A DNA stretch of 64,000 bases from Selaginella moellendorffii (GCF_000143415.4 NW_003314291.1:897650-961649), one strand, 5' to 3'; positions 34,558-45,742 are shown, counted from the stretch's first letter. The notes: generated by a model from the letters alone, not told the origin. Translations and numbers: made by a program.

Positions 34558-35469
34558 TTATTTCCATCTCTTGGATTCCCACGTCTCGGCCAATGCCACT
34601 GCTTGCTCGAGCGTCTGGGGATTGTGATCATCCACGCCCATTCGGACGCTACACTTGAGGCCGTGCACGTAGTACGCCACCTTGTCCTCATCGCTCAATC
34701 CGGGCAGCCGCGACACCAGCTTGCAAAACCGTGAGCTATACTCCCTCACCGACTTGAGCTGCCGGAGATCCATGAGCGCGAACTTGGCCTCGCGCTGGTA
34801 ATTCGCGGGCATGAAGAACTTGAGGAACGCGTCCCGGAAATCCTCCCAGCTGCCCACCATGGCGGAGCTGGAGCTGGAGTTCTTCCACCAGAAGTAGGCC
34901 GCGTCCTTGAGATGGTAAGTCGCGATCAACACTTTCTCGTCCGGGCTAGCCTGGCCGATTCGAAAGTAGCTCTCCACCTTGTGGAGCCACTCCCAGATCA
35001 CCTCGGCGTCGCGCTCGCCGCGGTAGATCGGGATCCTTGGCGGTTGGTGGTGCTCCTGATGGATGCGCGAATCGAAGGAGCCATTGGAGCTTTGATCCGA
35101 GGGGCTGCTGCCGCCCTTCTCCTGGTCGTGGAAGCTGTAGCTCTCGATGGTCTCCTCTTGCAAATCTGGGTATGGAGGAGGAGGTGAAGGAGCCACATTG
35201 GATTCTCTGTGCTTGGCCATGGTGTCGAGATTGGAGACGAACACCTTGGTGGTGTGCTCAAAGAGATTGGAGCTAGAAGTACCTCGCGGGATTGGAGAGA
35301 GCGACGAGGATGGCTGCTTGCTCCTCGCGGTGGCACCGGCGGCGACCTTGAGGCTCAGCACCTCCGCCGAGAGCCGCGCCAGGAACACATTGAGCTCCGC
35401 CATGACGCCCTCGAGCGATTCCAGCCGCCGCTCCAGCTCCTCCTGCCGATCCTCGCTGGTGGGTTTCAT
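34558..35469 (-). CDS. retrotransposon gag-like protein
   Basis: This single uninterrupted frame has 303 residues from ATG 35469. The N-terminus (SEDRQEELERRLESLEGVMA) is a predicted coiled coil; a low-complexity linker of S and P follows. Residues from about 140 form a retrotransposon gag domain: IPIYRGERDAEVIWEWLHKV, YHLKDAAYFWWKN, WEDFRDAFLKFFMP and LKSVREYSSRFCKLVSRLPG. No zinc knuckle, protease or RT follows on this strand. Upstream at about 35555-35533 the minus strand reads ACATTTGGGGCTTTTG, which resembles a post-LTR primer site, so this may be the 5' end of a truncated gypsy element. A domesticated gag gene is the alternative. Codon use is GC-rich and the frame is clean, so it is either recent or under selection. 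Confidence 0.75.
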   Translation of the reverse strand: MKPTSEDRQEELERRLESLEGVMAELNVFLARLSAEVLSLKVAAGATARSKQPSSSLSPIPRGTSSSNLFEHTTKVFVSNLDTMAKHRESNVAPSPPPPYPDLQEETIESYSFHDQEKGGSSPSDQSSNGSFDSRIHQEHHQPPRIPIYRGERDAEVIWEWLHKVESYFRIGQASPDEKVLIATYHLKDAAYFWWKNSSSSSAMVGSWEDFRDAFLKFFMPANYQREAKFALMDLRQLKSVREYSSRFCKLVSRLPGLSDEDKVAYYVHGLKCSVRMGVDDHNPQTLEQAVALAETWESKRWK

Positions 35470-35481
35470 CACGGGATCCAC

Positions 35482-36642
35482 CCAAGCTGCGCGGATCGAG
35501 ACGATTCGGAGATGAGCGATGATGATCCACGCACAAAAGCCCCAAATGTGCTATTTGAAAATGGATAGTACTGTCGGTGCGGTGATGGCGATGAATCGCC
35601 AGCCCGCCAGCGCGATCTGATTCAAATACTTTCCCCATAATCACCGCGCTATGTATTCCAACGCGCGGTACAGCGCGGTAACTGCAGCCGTACCGCGCGG
35701 TACCGCGCGGTACAGTGCGGTAGCACGCGCTAACTTAACTTCCAGGTTTGGTCGGCCAATCCACATCAGTCGCCAGATCTCTGCACGTTGCTGGTTTGAT
35801 TTTTGTTTCCTCGATCAGTACACACGTGATTGCTGCTGCTAGATCACTCGATCACCACTGCATCACTGGAAAAGAAAACAAAGAAAGAAACGATAAAACA
35901 GAGTAAAGACACATTTGTTTTGCTTGTGTTCTTGTCTGGATCACAGAGCACAAACAAAAAGCTCTCAGACGCAAGCAGAGCGCGAGACTTCTCTCTCTTT
36001 CGCGATCGATCCCGCTTTCCAAAACTCTCCTTTCCCAAACTCTAGCCAAAAATTCCGCGGGAGAGACAGGCATTGAAGACACGACATGAACAGTCATGGG
36101 ATCCATCAACCGTAGCGTCATACGTATGCTCTACCCAGGAGAGTCTTGATCCATCCAATTCTATAATAGAAGTTCCAAGCTAAGAGTCCGAGAATGAGAG
36201 GGAAAAGATAAAAGCGTAGATGTGATTGAAGCGTTTTGGAAAGGAATCCTCATTGTTTCTGAGTGCGCTCGCACGAGAGTTACTCTTCTTGTTGCTTTGT
36301 GTGACTAGTATGTATGGTCGCAATACGAAGCCTCTTCCACGGGCTCTCAAAGTCAAGCCTCCAGACTCGATCAAGATTGCTCTAAACGCGGAGTTGATCG
36401 AATCGTTTTACAGTTCCTCTTCTTCTTTTTCCGGTCCTTGATTCCCATCCCAATCGTTGTCACTTCTTCCTCCTGCGCGATCCGATCGATCCTTAGCTGG
36501 AGAGCATTCTCCAGAGGAAGTCTCTTTTCTCCTTCCAAACTCCCCAATATCTGCAGGAAATACCGTCCTTTTGATGGAGATCTTCCCTCTTCTTCTCTAG
36601 CTCGCGGTGATTCGAGCGAGCGAGAGAAAGGAGCAAGAGGAA
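35482..36642. other. region between gag-like ORF and ascorbate oxidase
   Basis: Bases 35482-35760 may be LTR-derived. Bases 35670-35735 hold several GTACCGCGCGGTAC-type palindromic units. Bases 36000-36642 must include the ascorbate oxidase promoter and leader. I see no exon with family similarity. Confidence 0.4.
35670..35735. repeat. CCGCGCGGTA palindromic tandem units
   Basis: The 10-bp unit CCGCGCGGTA repeats in tandem as TACCGCGCGGTACCGCGCGG, with variants ACAGCGCGGTAA and ACAGTGCGGTAG on each side. Each unit contains the self-complementary core ACCGCGCGGT, so the array can fold into alternative hairpins. Confidence 0.6.
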
Positions 36643-37777
36643 ATGGAGAAGATCACGGCCCTGGTGCTAGCGACTGCGGTGGTGATAGCCTGGATCGCCC
36701 CGCCCGCGCGAGGCGAGGTGAGGAGCTTCCAGTGGAAGGTGGAGTACATCTACTGGGCTCCGGATTGCGTGGAGACGGTGGTGATCGGGATCAATGGGCA
36801 GTACCCGGGGCCGACGATCCGCGCCACCGCGGGCGACACCATCCGCGTGGAGCTGGAGAATGGAATGAGCACCGAGGGCCTCGCCATCCACTGGCATGGA
36901 ATTCGCCAGGTTAGAGCAAAGAGTTTCCTCTCGATTGGATCATCGATTTCCAGAGAGAAGAGAGTGGTGTTCTAAAGATGATGATGATGATGATGATCTC
37001 GCAGATTGGAACTCCCTTCTACGATGGCGTCCCATTCGCATCCCAATGCCCGATCAATCCCGGCGAGACATTCACATACGAGTTCGTGGTGGACAGAGTG
37101 AGTGAGTGATTGATTGAGCTCGAAGATCAAGCACTGATTTTTCTATCCATTTTTTCCTCTGATCGCTGGCAGCCAGGAACTTACTTCTATCACGGGCACT
37201 ATGGCTTGCAGCGCTCGGCCGGGCTGTACGGATCTCTCATCGTCGACCCCGTGCCGAGCGACGCCGTACCATTCACTTACGATGGCGAGCTCAGCATCGT
37301 CCTCAACGACTGGTGGCACCGATCGATCTACAGCCAGGAGACGGGCCTGTCGCAGCTGGGCAGCGCGTTTCGATTCGTGGGCGAGCCCCAGGTAAGCAAA
37401 CATCGCGATCGCGACAGGGGGATCGATCGTTTATCGGTCGATCGATGCGAAAAGTTTCGAGCTAAAACGAATCACACTGTTTTGCTGGCGCAGTCGCTGC
37501 TGATCGAGGGTCGCGGTCGCTACAACTGCTCATTGATTCCCGCGGCGCCATCGTCTCCACCCCTGTCGGGCGATGTAATGTCGTGTAACAGCTCCCGGCC
37601 GCAGTGCGCGATGCATGCCCTCGCCGTACGGCCGGGGCTGACGTACCGACTGCGCATCGCCAGCGTCGCCTCATTGTCATCGCTCAACTTTCTCCTTGAG
37701 GTACGGTACCCCATCTTCCATAGCTTCGTACTCTCATCCGTACATACCTTTCGCCATTTCGTCTCAACACCCTTTTC

Positions 37778-37815
<38 letters not shown>

Positions 37816-38827
37816 TCTCGTGGATTGAGCTTGACATGGATGAATTTTTGCGCTGCGCGATCAGGGTCACAACATGACGCTGGTGGAAGCCGACGGCCAC
37901 TACGTTACACCCGTGGAGATCTCCAACCTCGACATCTACTCGGGCGAGACATACTCGGTGCTCGTCACCGCCAACCAAGATCCATCGCGCAGCTACTGGG
38001 CGGCGGTGAATGTGCGCGGGAGGAGGCCGGCCACTCCTACAGGCCTCGCGATCCTGAGCTATGGCGATGGAAGCTCGAGCTCGGCGCCACCGAGCACTCC
38101 CTCGCCGCAGAGCCCCGCCTGGGACGACTTCGCCTACAGCGTTGCCCAGGCCAGGCGCGTGGTCTCGCGGCCGGGCTTCCAGATCCCTCTCCCGGAGCGA
38201 GCAAACGTTAGACTGATGCTCCTCTCGACCCAGAACCGGATCGATGGCAAGATCAAGTGGGCGATCAACAACGTCTCCTACGTCCCGCGCGCCACGCCCG
38301 TGATCGCGGCCTTCCAGTTCAACCTCACCACCGCCTACGATCTCGCCGCCTCCCCGCCCCGCGATTTCTCCAGGGGCTACAAGATCCGGAACGCGCCCCC
38401 GAATCCCAGCGCCATCCAGGGGAGCGGCGTCTACACCTTCCGCCACAACGACGTGGTGGACGTGGTGCTCCAAAACTCCAACACGCTCGTCCCAAACAAC
38501 AGCGAGATCCATCCCTGGCACTTGCACGGCCACGATTTCTGGGTTCTTGGGTATGGCAGCGGGATCTACCGTCCGCACCGCCACGCCAGCACGCTCAACT
38601 TCGTCAACCCGCCAATGCGCAACACGGTCGCGGTGTTCCCGTACGGGTGGACGTACCTCCGTTTCCGCGCGGACAACCCCGGGGTGTGGGCGTTCCATTG
38701 CCACATTGAATCACATTTCCATATGGGAATGGGGGTCATGTTTGCCGAGGGCGTTGACCGCCTCCCTCGAATCCCGGCACAAGCTCTGGGCTGTGGCTAC
38801 ACCAAGGCGCTCTTCACAGCGCCCTAA
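36643..38827 (+). CDS. L-ascorbate oxidase (multicopper oxidase)
   Basis: This is a secreted blue copper enzyme that oxidises ascorbate with reduction of O2 to water in the apoplast (family knowledge). Five exons (36643-36909, 37005-37097, 37173-37391, 37494-37700, 37865-38827) join in frame to 582 residues. A signal peptide spans residues 1-24 ([20 protein letters not shown], then PARG). Copper ligands are visible: HWHG at 83-86, YHGHYG near 126, HPWHLHGH at 478-485, and [10 protein letters not shown] at 540-549 with the axial Met. The phrase [20 protein letters not shown] and the C-terminal LGCGY favour ascorbate oxidase over laccase. Length is typical. Introns are 75-164 bp; one holds a GAT repeat, another a CT repeat. 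The gene appears intact. Confidence 0.93.
37783..37820 (+). repeat. CT microsatellite in ascorbate oxidase intron 4
   Basis: A near-perfect run of CT dinucleotides lies in the polypyrimidine part of the intron between exons 4 and 5. Confidence 0.8.
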
Positions 38828-40004
38828 TTCGAAGTTTAGATTCTGCCAACTTGGTTTCTATGCCAAAATGAAGTGCTTAGTAAATTGGTTGAACTGGTCC
38901 AGGGAGGAGGAGTCTGTGGTGCTGCTAGATGAGGACCTTTCATCTCTGCTGTAACTACTTGCTTCAATGTGGATATACCACCAACCTAATTCACTTCTAA
39001 TATGATTTCTTTAATGCATCCCAAGATACATGCTTCCTGAAATCTATTTTACTAGTGAAACTTCCAGTTATGAGATATTCCAAAATAGACGCTCAACTGG
39101 AGGCATGAGCCCACGTTTCAGTTGAACTTTTGCAGTTGGCCTTCAATATGCAATATATTGTAAGTAAATTTTAGATTTATTGTAATTAATATATAATATA
39201 AAGTCTTAGGAATGGATTTTATTAAAAATGTTTATAATTTTTATAAAACCTTTCTAAACTCAAAATTTTTATAATATATTTTTTAAAAATAATATTAATT
39301 TTTTATTGAAAAACTAATAATTTGCTGCATGAATCATATTGAGATTTATTTAGGATAATATGTCTCATTATAAGAACAAAGAGTTGTAAGGATTTGAAAT
39401 ATAATAAACACTAGGATAAATGTGTGTAAGATTCTTAATAGCCACTTTTCCACATCTTGATACAACTTTTAAGCACTAGATCACTATATATATCTGGCAA
39501 TAACAGCATATTCCATATCAATTTCTCTGCTTTGAGCAACTATATTTAACAAAACTATCAATGATGTTCTCTTAACATGTTTTAAATCACTGTCATAGAT
39601 CTCCCAAACTTGATGAATCTAGCTGATGTTACTATGGGTGATATAACGAGCAAGAACAATCGCGAGCTCAATCGCTCCTATCCAAAAACAAAGTTTTTAG
39701 CAGCTACAAAGCAAGAAAATAAACAGCAAGAACAATTGCGAGCTCAATCACTCCTGTCCAAGAACAAAGTTTTAGCAACTACAAAGGAAAAAAAAGAACG
39801 ACCAAGAACAATCGCGAGCTCAATCGCTCCTATCTGAGACATCATATGTGCTGCTCGCAAACATATTTGAGTCGTCTTTAAAACAGATGATCACTAGAGC
39901 TCGGCTATTTTTTATAAGCATTGGAGTTAGCTACGTTCGACGGATGTATAGCATTTGACCCGTGGTCTATGTGACGTCTGATTTTACTGATATCATTTCT
40001 TCCA
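38828..40004. other. 3' flank of ascorbate oxidase and AT-rich spacer
   Basis: Bases 38828-39000 are probably the 3' UTR. Bases 39140-39600 are strongly AT-rich without exons. A tandem repeat follows at 39640-39840. I see no gene. Confidence 0.5.
39640..39840 (+). repeat. tandem repeat, about 2.5 copies of a 75-80 bp unit
   Basis: The phrase CAATCGCGAGCTCAATCGCT recurs near 39657 and 39809, with a one-mismatch version near 39733. Between them comes TCC(A/T)AAAACAAAGTTTTAGCA. Unit spacing is about 75-80 bp. Confidence 0.75.
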
Positions 40005-40225
40005 GGTAAGAACTGGGAGGATTTCACGATGCAACTGATCTACTATATGGGACCTTTGATGGTTGCATTTCTAGTACGTGAATTTTCTCTTCGAAAACGT
40101 TTTTCTTTATCTTTTTCTTCAGGTTTATGTAATCGATGGCGAGCATGGAAGAACATGGTTCCGTTTTTCCTGAGAGATTCTACTACAATATCCACACTTC
40201 GAGAATGTCGATCAAAGAGTTGTGA
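40005..40225 (+). pseudogene. stray copy of ABCD2 exons 3 and 4
   Basis: KNWEDFTMQLIYYMGPLMVAFL, then an intron starting GTACGTG and ending TTCAG, then VYVID and a shortened exon 4 ending in CATCAAAGAGTTGTG-like sequence. The complete gene has KNREEFFKQLIYYLGLL at 40925 and VYVIRG at 41049. The stray exon 4 lacks about 25 bp near its start and is frame-shifted. It sits about 0.9 kb before the corresponding exon in the same orientation. Confidence 0.82.
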
Positions 40226-40454
40226 CTGACACACTTCTTCTCCATTATCACTGATCTTTTCCCTTTCAGCTGTATTTGTAGAAGATCAATCCACCAGTCT
40301 TGTTGCTTGGACGCACTGGAATTAATTTCGTTCGTAATGAAAGTTTTGGTTAATCTCGTGAGTTGGAATTTTTATGGAGGGATCCACAGGACCATCCTTT
40401 AAAAAGAGATCAAGCTAGGAGTTGAATGGAGAAAAATTCTATGCCGTGGAAGCC

Positions 40455-42903
40455 ATGGCGTTTGCAGCGTCGGATTCAGCAGCGTCATCGAGAGGGCAAT
40501 ACAACCAAGGCCTTGATTCTGCTTGCTGCAAAGTTCGATCCAGGATATCATTTCTCAAGCTTCGCCGGGTGAATGCTATAGCTCTGGAAGCAGCAGTGAA
40601 AGAAGATCCGGAGCAGTTGTCCCCATTGATAACACCAGTAAGTCTCTTGGATTCACATTGAGCTCTCATTGTCTTTGTCTTTGCAGAAACGAACTACAGA
40701 CTTTCAAACACTCTTTCGGAGATTTTGCAAAGTTGCTCAACCTTACTGGCTCGACTCCAAGGAGGGTAACCAGGCAATCCTCCGATTAGCGAGTGTTTTT
40801 GCTCTTACGCTTGCTTCCACGGGGACGAGCGTGGCATTTAGCTACCTTGGAAGGAGTTTTGACAACGCCTTGACAAGTAAGTGTTTCCAGATCTGTCAGA
40901 TTTCCTTAAACTTTTCTCCAGGTAAGAATCGAGAGGAGTTTTTCAAGCAGCTGATCTATTATTTGGGGCTCCTGGTCGCAGCACTTCCAGTAAGTCGTTT
41001 GTATGTTTGTGTCTTTTTCAGCGTGTAATTAACTCGACTATCTTCGAGGTTTATGTTATCCGCGGATACGCACAAGATACTCTTGCTCTTCGATGGCGAG
41101 CTTGGATGACGAAACGCTACATGGCTCAGTATTTTTCTCAGAGATCCTATTACAACATCCAATCTCTAGCACTCATCGACAATCCGGATCAGAGAGTTGT
41201 GGATGATATTGACTCGTTCACTGGCACGGCGCTTAGATTTAGCATGACGCTGTTCCATTCCATCACCGATCTGGCGTCCTTTAGCGGAATTCTATACCGA
41301 ATTTATCCACCACTGTTTGGTGTCTTGCTGGTTTACTCCATTGGTGGCTCTTGCATTACTTTCCTACTTGGAAAGGTATGGTTTTATCTTGTTGCTTTCA
41401 GCGAGTTTGTGATGTTTTTCTTGCAGGATCTCATGAACTTGAATTTCATCCAAGAAAAGAGCGAAGCAGATTTTCGATATGGATTGGTGCGAATTCGAGA
41501 AAATGCAGAGTCCATCGCGTTTTATGGGGGAGAAAAGGATGAACTTCAGTTGCTGCTGGAACGTTTTAAGCAAGCTTTATCCAACTACAGTGTAAGTTTT
41601 GCTGGTTTTTCCATTGTGATTCTTTCGACAATGTAAGTTACTGCATTGTCTTTGCAGAAACTACTCATAGCTTCGCGAAACTTAAGATTTTTCCAAATTT
41701 TCTACAACAACTTGATCCAAATCCTGCCCGCCGCCGTGGTGGCTCCGTTCTACTTTGCTGGAAAAGTCGACTTTGGGATCGTCAGTCAGTCTTTCCATGC
41801 TTTCAGCTCCGTTCTCGACGACCTCTCCTTGGTCGTGGACGATTTTCAATCGCTTAGTTCCTTCTCCGCGGTCGTCGATCGCCTTGGTACACTTTCCTTC
41901 GTTTGCTTGGTTCTCTTCGAGCTACCTTTACATTCACAGGTGAATTCAGTGACATATTGGATCAACAAGGCGTAGTGAATGCTTCGGAGCCAAGCACCAT
42001 CAAATCGATCGAGACCACGGAAAGCGAGGTTCTTATAGAAGTTTCGACCTTGACACTGTTGTCTCCTCAACAGACACTGACTCTTGTCGAGGGGCTCTCT
42101 TTCAGGATGATCGCTGGACAAAATCTTCTGGTCTGTGAATTTCTCAAAGTTTCTTCGTTGCTATCAGATGAATAACTCGGGTTTAAGACCAGATAACTGG
42201 CCCCAGTGGAAGTGGCAAGACATCGTTCTTGAGAGCTATCGCAGGACTGAGGAAATCCGGGCAAGGAACCATAGCAAGAAACGCTGCCATGGATGTATTC
42301 TTCGTGCCGCAAAAGCCATACATGACTCTTGGAACACTCCGGCAACAATTGCTATATCCAACTTGGAGCACAGACGGGGAGAAAAAACACGATCATGGTA
42401 GCGAGAATTTTGGTCTTTTACTGCTCGTGAATCTATCGGAAGTGTGCTCTCATGATCCAGAATCCAAGCACAGCGATGCCGACTTGATGGAAGTCTTGCG
42501 TAGAGTGAAGCTTGAACAGCTCCTGGAACGCTCGATTCACTTGGACGCGAATGCCGACTGGTCCAGTGTCTTGTCACTGGGAGAGCAACAGCGCCTGGCT
42601 TTTGCTCGATTGCTTCTATCAAAACCAAAGCTTGCGCTCCTGGATGAAGCAACCAGTGCCATAGACGAAGCAACTGAGGTAAAAGCTTGTCTCTTTGGTT
42701 CTCTTCTAAGATCTAGTCACTCTACGCAGGCTTACTTGTATCGACTTCTCCTAGAATCCGGAACTTGTGTGATGAGCGTTGGGCATCGCAGCACGCTTCG
42801 CGAATTCCACACGCACTTGCTCTTCTTTTCCCCGCGAATCTCCGGGACGAGTATCTCGGAGTGGTCATTACAAGACCTTCCTCAAAGAACCAGCTTTGAG
42901 TAG
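40455..42903 (+). CDS. ABCD2: ABC transporter D family half-transporter, ABCD2-like (plastid)
   Basis: Nine exons (40455-40637, 40687-40876, 40922-40989, 41049-41375, 41427-41591, 41658-41886, 41940-42130, 42193-42678, 42730-42903) join in frame to 670 residues. The N-terminal 60 residues are rich in A, S and R, which fits a plastid transit peptide. The membrane domain (ABC_membrane_2 type) includes LRLASVFALTLASTGTSVAF, WRAWMTKRYM, NPDQRVVDDIDSFTGTAL and REN-AESIAFYGGEKDE. The nucleotide-binding domain has Walker A GPSGSGKTS, signature LSLGEQQRLAFARLLL, Walker B LALLDEATSAID and H-loop SVGHRSTL. Sequence follows Arabidopsis ABCD2 closely; its substrate is unknown. The gene looks intact. The start at 40455 is the first ATG in frame that gives a transit-like N-terminus. 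Confidence 0.93.
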
Positions 42904-42929
42904 CAGTAGTTCTTCGTCCATTGCAGTGG

Positions 42930-43230
42930 ATAAGTGGAAGACTGGCTTTTGGGAATGCGAGCAAGCAAGCGCTTTGCAGCCTTGCTATAGTGTGGCGAAG
43001 CTCCAGCAGCTCCATGCACCGATCTGTCGCAAGTTTGGAGCTGTGGAGGAAGCGGCTGCGGTGTTTGATAGCATCCAGCGTCCAAACGTCTTCTCGTGGA
43101 ACAACACCGTCACGGTGTATGCACAGCGACGCCATGTCCGAGAGGAACTCCGTGTCCTGGAACACAATGGTGACGGGCTATGCCCAGACTGGGTATCTCA
43201 CACAGGCTGCTCGAGAGAATGCCACAGCAT
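42930..43230 (+). pseudogene. PPR protein fragment, plus strand
   Basis: The sequence reads QASALQPCYSVAKLQQLHA, then EEAAAVFDSIQRPNVFSWNN, TVTVYAQ, a frame change, then MSERNSVSWNTMVTGYAQTG. These are typical plant PPR repeats of the N-terminal part. Frame breaks disable it. It starts right after the ABCD2 stop and ends where a PPR fragment of opposite orientation begins. Confidence 0.78.
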
Positions 43231-43243
43231 GGAGTGGTTTCGG

Positions 43244-43681
43244 TCAGTGCTTTGGTCGTGGGCTTTTCACCATACCAAGCTCGGGCATATCATCAAACAA
43301 ATCTCGGAACTCTCGCATATGCCCATTCACGGCATAGGCAGCCAACATAGCCGTCCAAGACACAGCATTGAGCTCTGGAAACCGATCAAAAAGCGTCCTT
43401 GCGTTCTCGAGCTGACCCATCTGACCCAGCGAGTCGATCATAGCAGTCCATGAGACAACGTTCCACGCTGGCATTCTCTCAATCCAAGTTATGAGGCTGG
43501 ACGATTCTCTCAAAAGTAGCCTCTCAAAAAATAGTCGAGTATTTTCCTCTGCTTGCTCGGTTTGGCCGGGATTTGGGATGAGTTTGCAAGCATACATAAA
43601 TCGTGGAACCTTGTAGTCCATTGTCATGCCACAAATGGAGATTTGGTAGTTCCTTGCAGGGATTCCATGGAAGATATCCAA
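43244..43681 (-). pseudogene. PPR protein fragment, minus strand
   Basis: The minus-strand reading contains IERMPAWNVVSWTAMIDSLG, QLENARTLFDRFPELNAVSW and TAMLAAYAVNGHMREFRDLF. These are about three PPR repeats with no stop inside. There is no complete gene around it. Back-to-back placement with 42930-43230 suggests an inversion within one former PPR gene, or two separate fragments. Confidence 0.75.
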
Positions 43682-43689
43682 TCCTTCCA

Positions 43690-44320
43690 GGCTTCCATGG
43701 TTCCTAGCAAAGTCCTAGAACATTTTGTAACCATTTTTCAGCTCATTATATTCCTTCCTCCTTATAAGAAATCTTTGCCCTCAAAGATAGCATCACAACC
43801 AAACTTGCCAAGTTTGATTCACAAACTTGTAGGGATTTGTTGGAGCAAATACTTACATCCTTTTACTTCTTTTATGAACTATTTTTGTTTCAAACTTCTA
43901 AAGAAGAATTCCCTACCTATCATCCTTAGCACCTTGTAAGGCTTTTTATTTTTCTACTCATACAATCTTTGAGGAGCCTCCCATAAAATAATCTTTTAAG
44001 AGAGATTCCAACAAGTAGCATGCCTTCTAGAGCTGAGAAGGCATGCTACTCTATGTATTGCAGGTAAATTGGAGTCAATTCTTATGGAATGATTGTTTCT
44101 TTATGGATCAAGTTACACTAGTTATGTCATAAGTTGCTAGTAGCAAGGTAGTTCAAAGGAAGCTGGGGTTGAGTATCTTGGCCTTGTACTTGGGTGTCAC
44201 ACCTGTCTCACTAAGAGTTGATAAGAAATTTGTGAGAAATTTCAAAGCACTATAATTTTTCTTCTCTTATGTTCTTCTTTTTTTCTTTTCCCTTTAAACA
44301 GCCATACCTAGCCATGTAAG
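43690..44320. other. spacer with a perfect 15-bp inverted repeat
   Basis: I see no coding exon. It holds the hairpin at 44014-44050 and leads into the LTR-like repeat at 44325. Confidence 0.45.
44014..44050. repeat. perfect inverted repeat, 15-bp stem and 7-nt loop
   Basis: AGTAGCATGCCTTCT (44014-44028) and its exact reverse complement (44036-44050) flank AGAGCTG. The stem does not extend further. No U-run follows, so it is not a bacterial-type terminator. Confidence 0.9.
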
Positions 44321-44324
44321 TTGA

Positions 44325-44905
44325 GTCCAAAATAGAGTTCGAAATGATGGAGTGCAGAAAGGAGTTTAACATGGAATTTGAGATGGAGTCCAAAAAAGAG
44401 TCCAAGATGGAGTTCAAAATGAAGTTTAAGATGGAGCTTAAGGTCAAGTCTAAGATGGAGATTGAGACCAGGTCCAAAATTGAGAACAAAACCAAGATTG
44501 AGACTAAGATTGAAACCAAATCTGAATCCAAGTTTGAGTCTAAGGGTGAAAGCCTAAAGGTATTGTCTCCCAAAACCCTAAGGGGTTTGGGGAGCTCCAA
44601 AAGGATAATAGAGAGAGGACTCCAATAAAATTAATTTTGCAAGGAAAAGTTAGTGTGACCAAGGAAGGTTATATTTATATAGTGGATGATGATATAACTA
44701 TTGAGGAGTCCAAAGTTAAAGTGAACATAGATGAATAAATGAGGTAATTTAATGAAGTGTTCAAGAGTTAATTCTAGCTTCCTTGGGAGATCGATGCTCG
44801 ATGCTCCCAATCTAAATATGGGGTAGCACTACCTACTTAGATAGCTGGTGTGGTTTAATGGAACCTCACTCCAACCACATGGCTAGAGCTCCAAGAGGTG
44901 GAAGG
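44325..44905 (+). repeat. degenerate LTR related to the chromovirus LTR
   Basis: GAGTCCAAGATGGAG-type minisatellite units run from 44325 to 44545. The shared LTR block follows (GGGTGAAAGCCTAAAGG, GTCTCCCAAAACCCTAA, GAGCTCCAAAAGGATAATAG). Downstream sequence resembles 46560-46860 more than the intact LTRs. Loss of CpG and C-to-T drift suggest old age. Confidence 0.7.
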
Positions 44906-45484
44906 TGGGAAGAGTACTCACAAGTTTCATGTTTGGTTATGGTATTTTGAAATATTGTCCTAAAATTTTAAATTGTAGAAATGAAAAAGAGCAATCCTCT
45001 TGTGTAGTAACCAAGAATACAGTCACGTGGCAAGGAAGTCCCAAGACTTAGTGGTCAGACCTTTGAGCCTTGACCCAATGGCAATGTTAACGAGCATGAC
45101 TATATATAGAAAGAGATTTAATAGGGACAAAAAAAAAGATATTGGGGAAGGATGTTCTTTATGTCTTTGATAGGGAAGGGTGTTCCCCATGTCTTTGAGC
45201 ATCCTAAGGATGATATATTGTAGTATAAGATAACCACTCATGGACGAATATGAGACTTTGGGAGATGAAATTATGGTATGGGTGGTTTTGAATTACTCAC
45301 GAGACAAAGGTGAATGGATATAGCATTAGCGTAATTGACTGATATGTTAGTGGTACCTTTGGGTGTTTGTCATGGGATTGGACATGTGGAGCACTTAGAC
45401 CAAATGCAAAGGCTAAATAGTATAGATGTCATTCATAAGACTAATATATCCCCTAATAGAATGGAAAATTTAATTGCTTACAGA
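44906..45484. other. spacer, nothing recognised
   Basis: AT-rich sequence between the degenerate LTR and the LARD fragment. A short repeated phrase (ATGTCTTTGA with GGGAAGG) occurs near 45155-45200. No exon or RNA gene was seen. Confidence 0.35.
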
Positions 45485-45742
45485 GTGTTATACTAAATAA
45501 CTATGGACTAGCTTATTTGCCACTCATAGCAAACTTAAAGGAGGTTTATTTTTACCTATAGTAATATGGAACAACTTATAGTAACCACTTAAACTAACAT
45601 TAATCTTGCTAACTTGAAGTGTAACTTTGAGTTGTTAATGTGCCTCACTCACGAGCCCAAGCACAAACTCATGCAAATGATACATCTCAATCCATCCTAT
45701 ATGCCCAAGCGCAAGCTCATATAATATGGTATGGTGATCAAA
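45485..45742 (-). repeat. fragment of LARD-like internal region
   Basis: It matches 27215-27490 in the same plus-strand orientation (GCTTATTTGCCACTCATAGC, GTGCCTCACTCACGAGCCC and AGCGCAAGCTCATAT are landmarks). It is old, with many small changes. Confidence 0.8.

Noticed and set aside
36438-36914. 158-codon plus-strand frame at the start of ascorbate oxidase
   Set aside because: It is out of frame with the signal peptide and copper-site motifs of exon 1 and has no features of its own.
37520-38704. 394-codon minus-strand frame across ascorbate oxidase
   Set aside because: It is antisense to intact, motif-rich exons and spans an intron with a CT repeat. GC-rich codons leave the opposite strand open.
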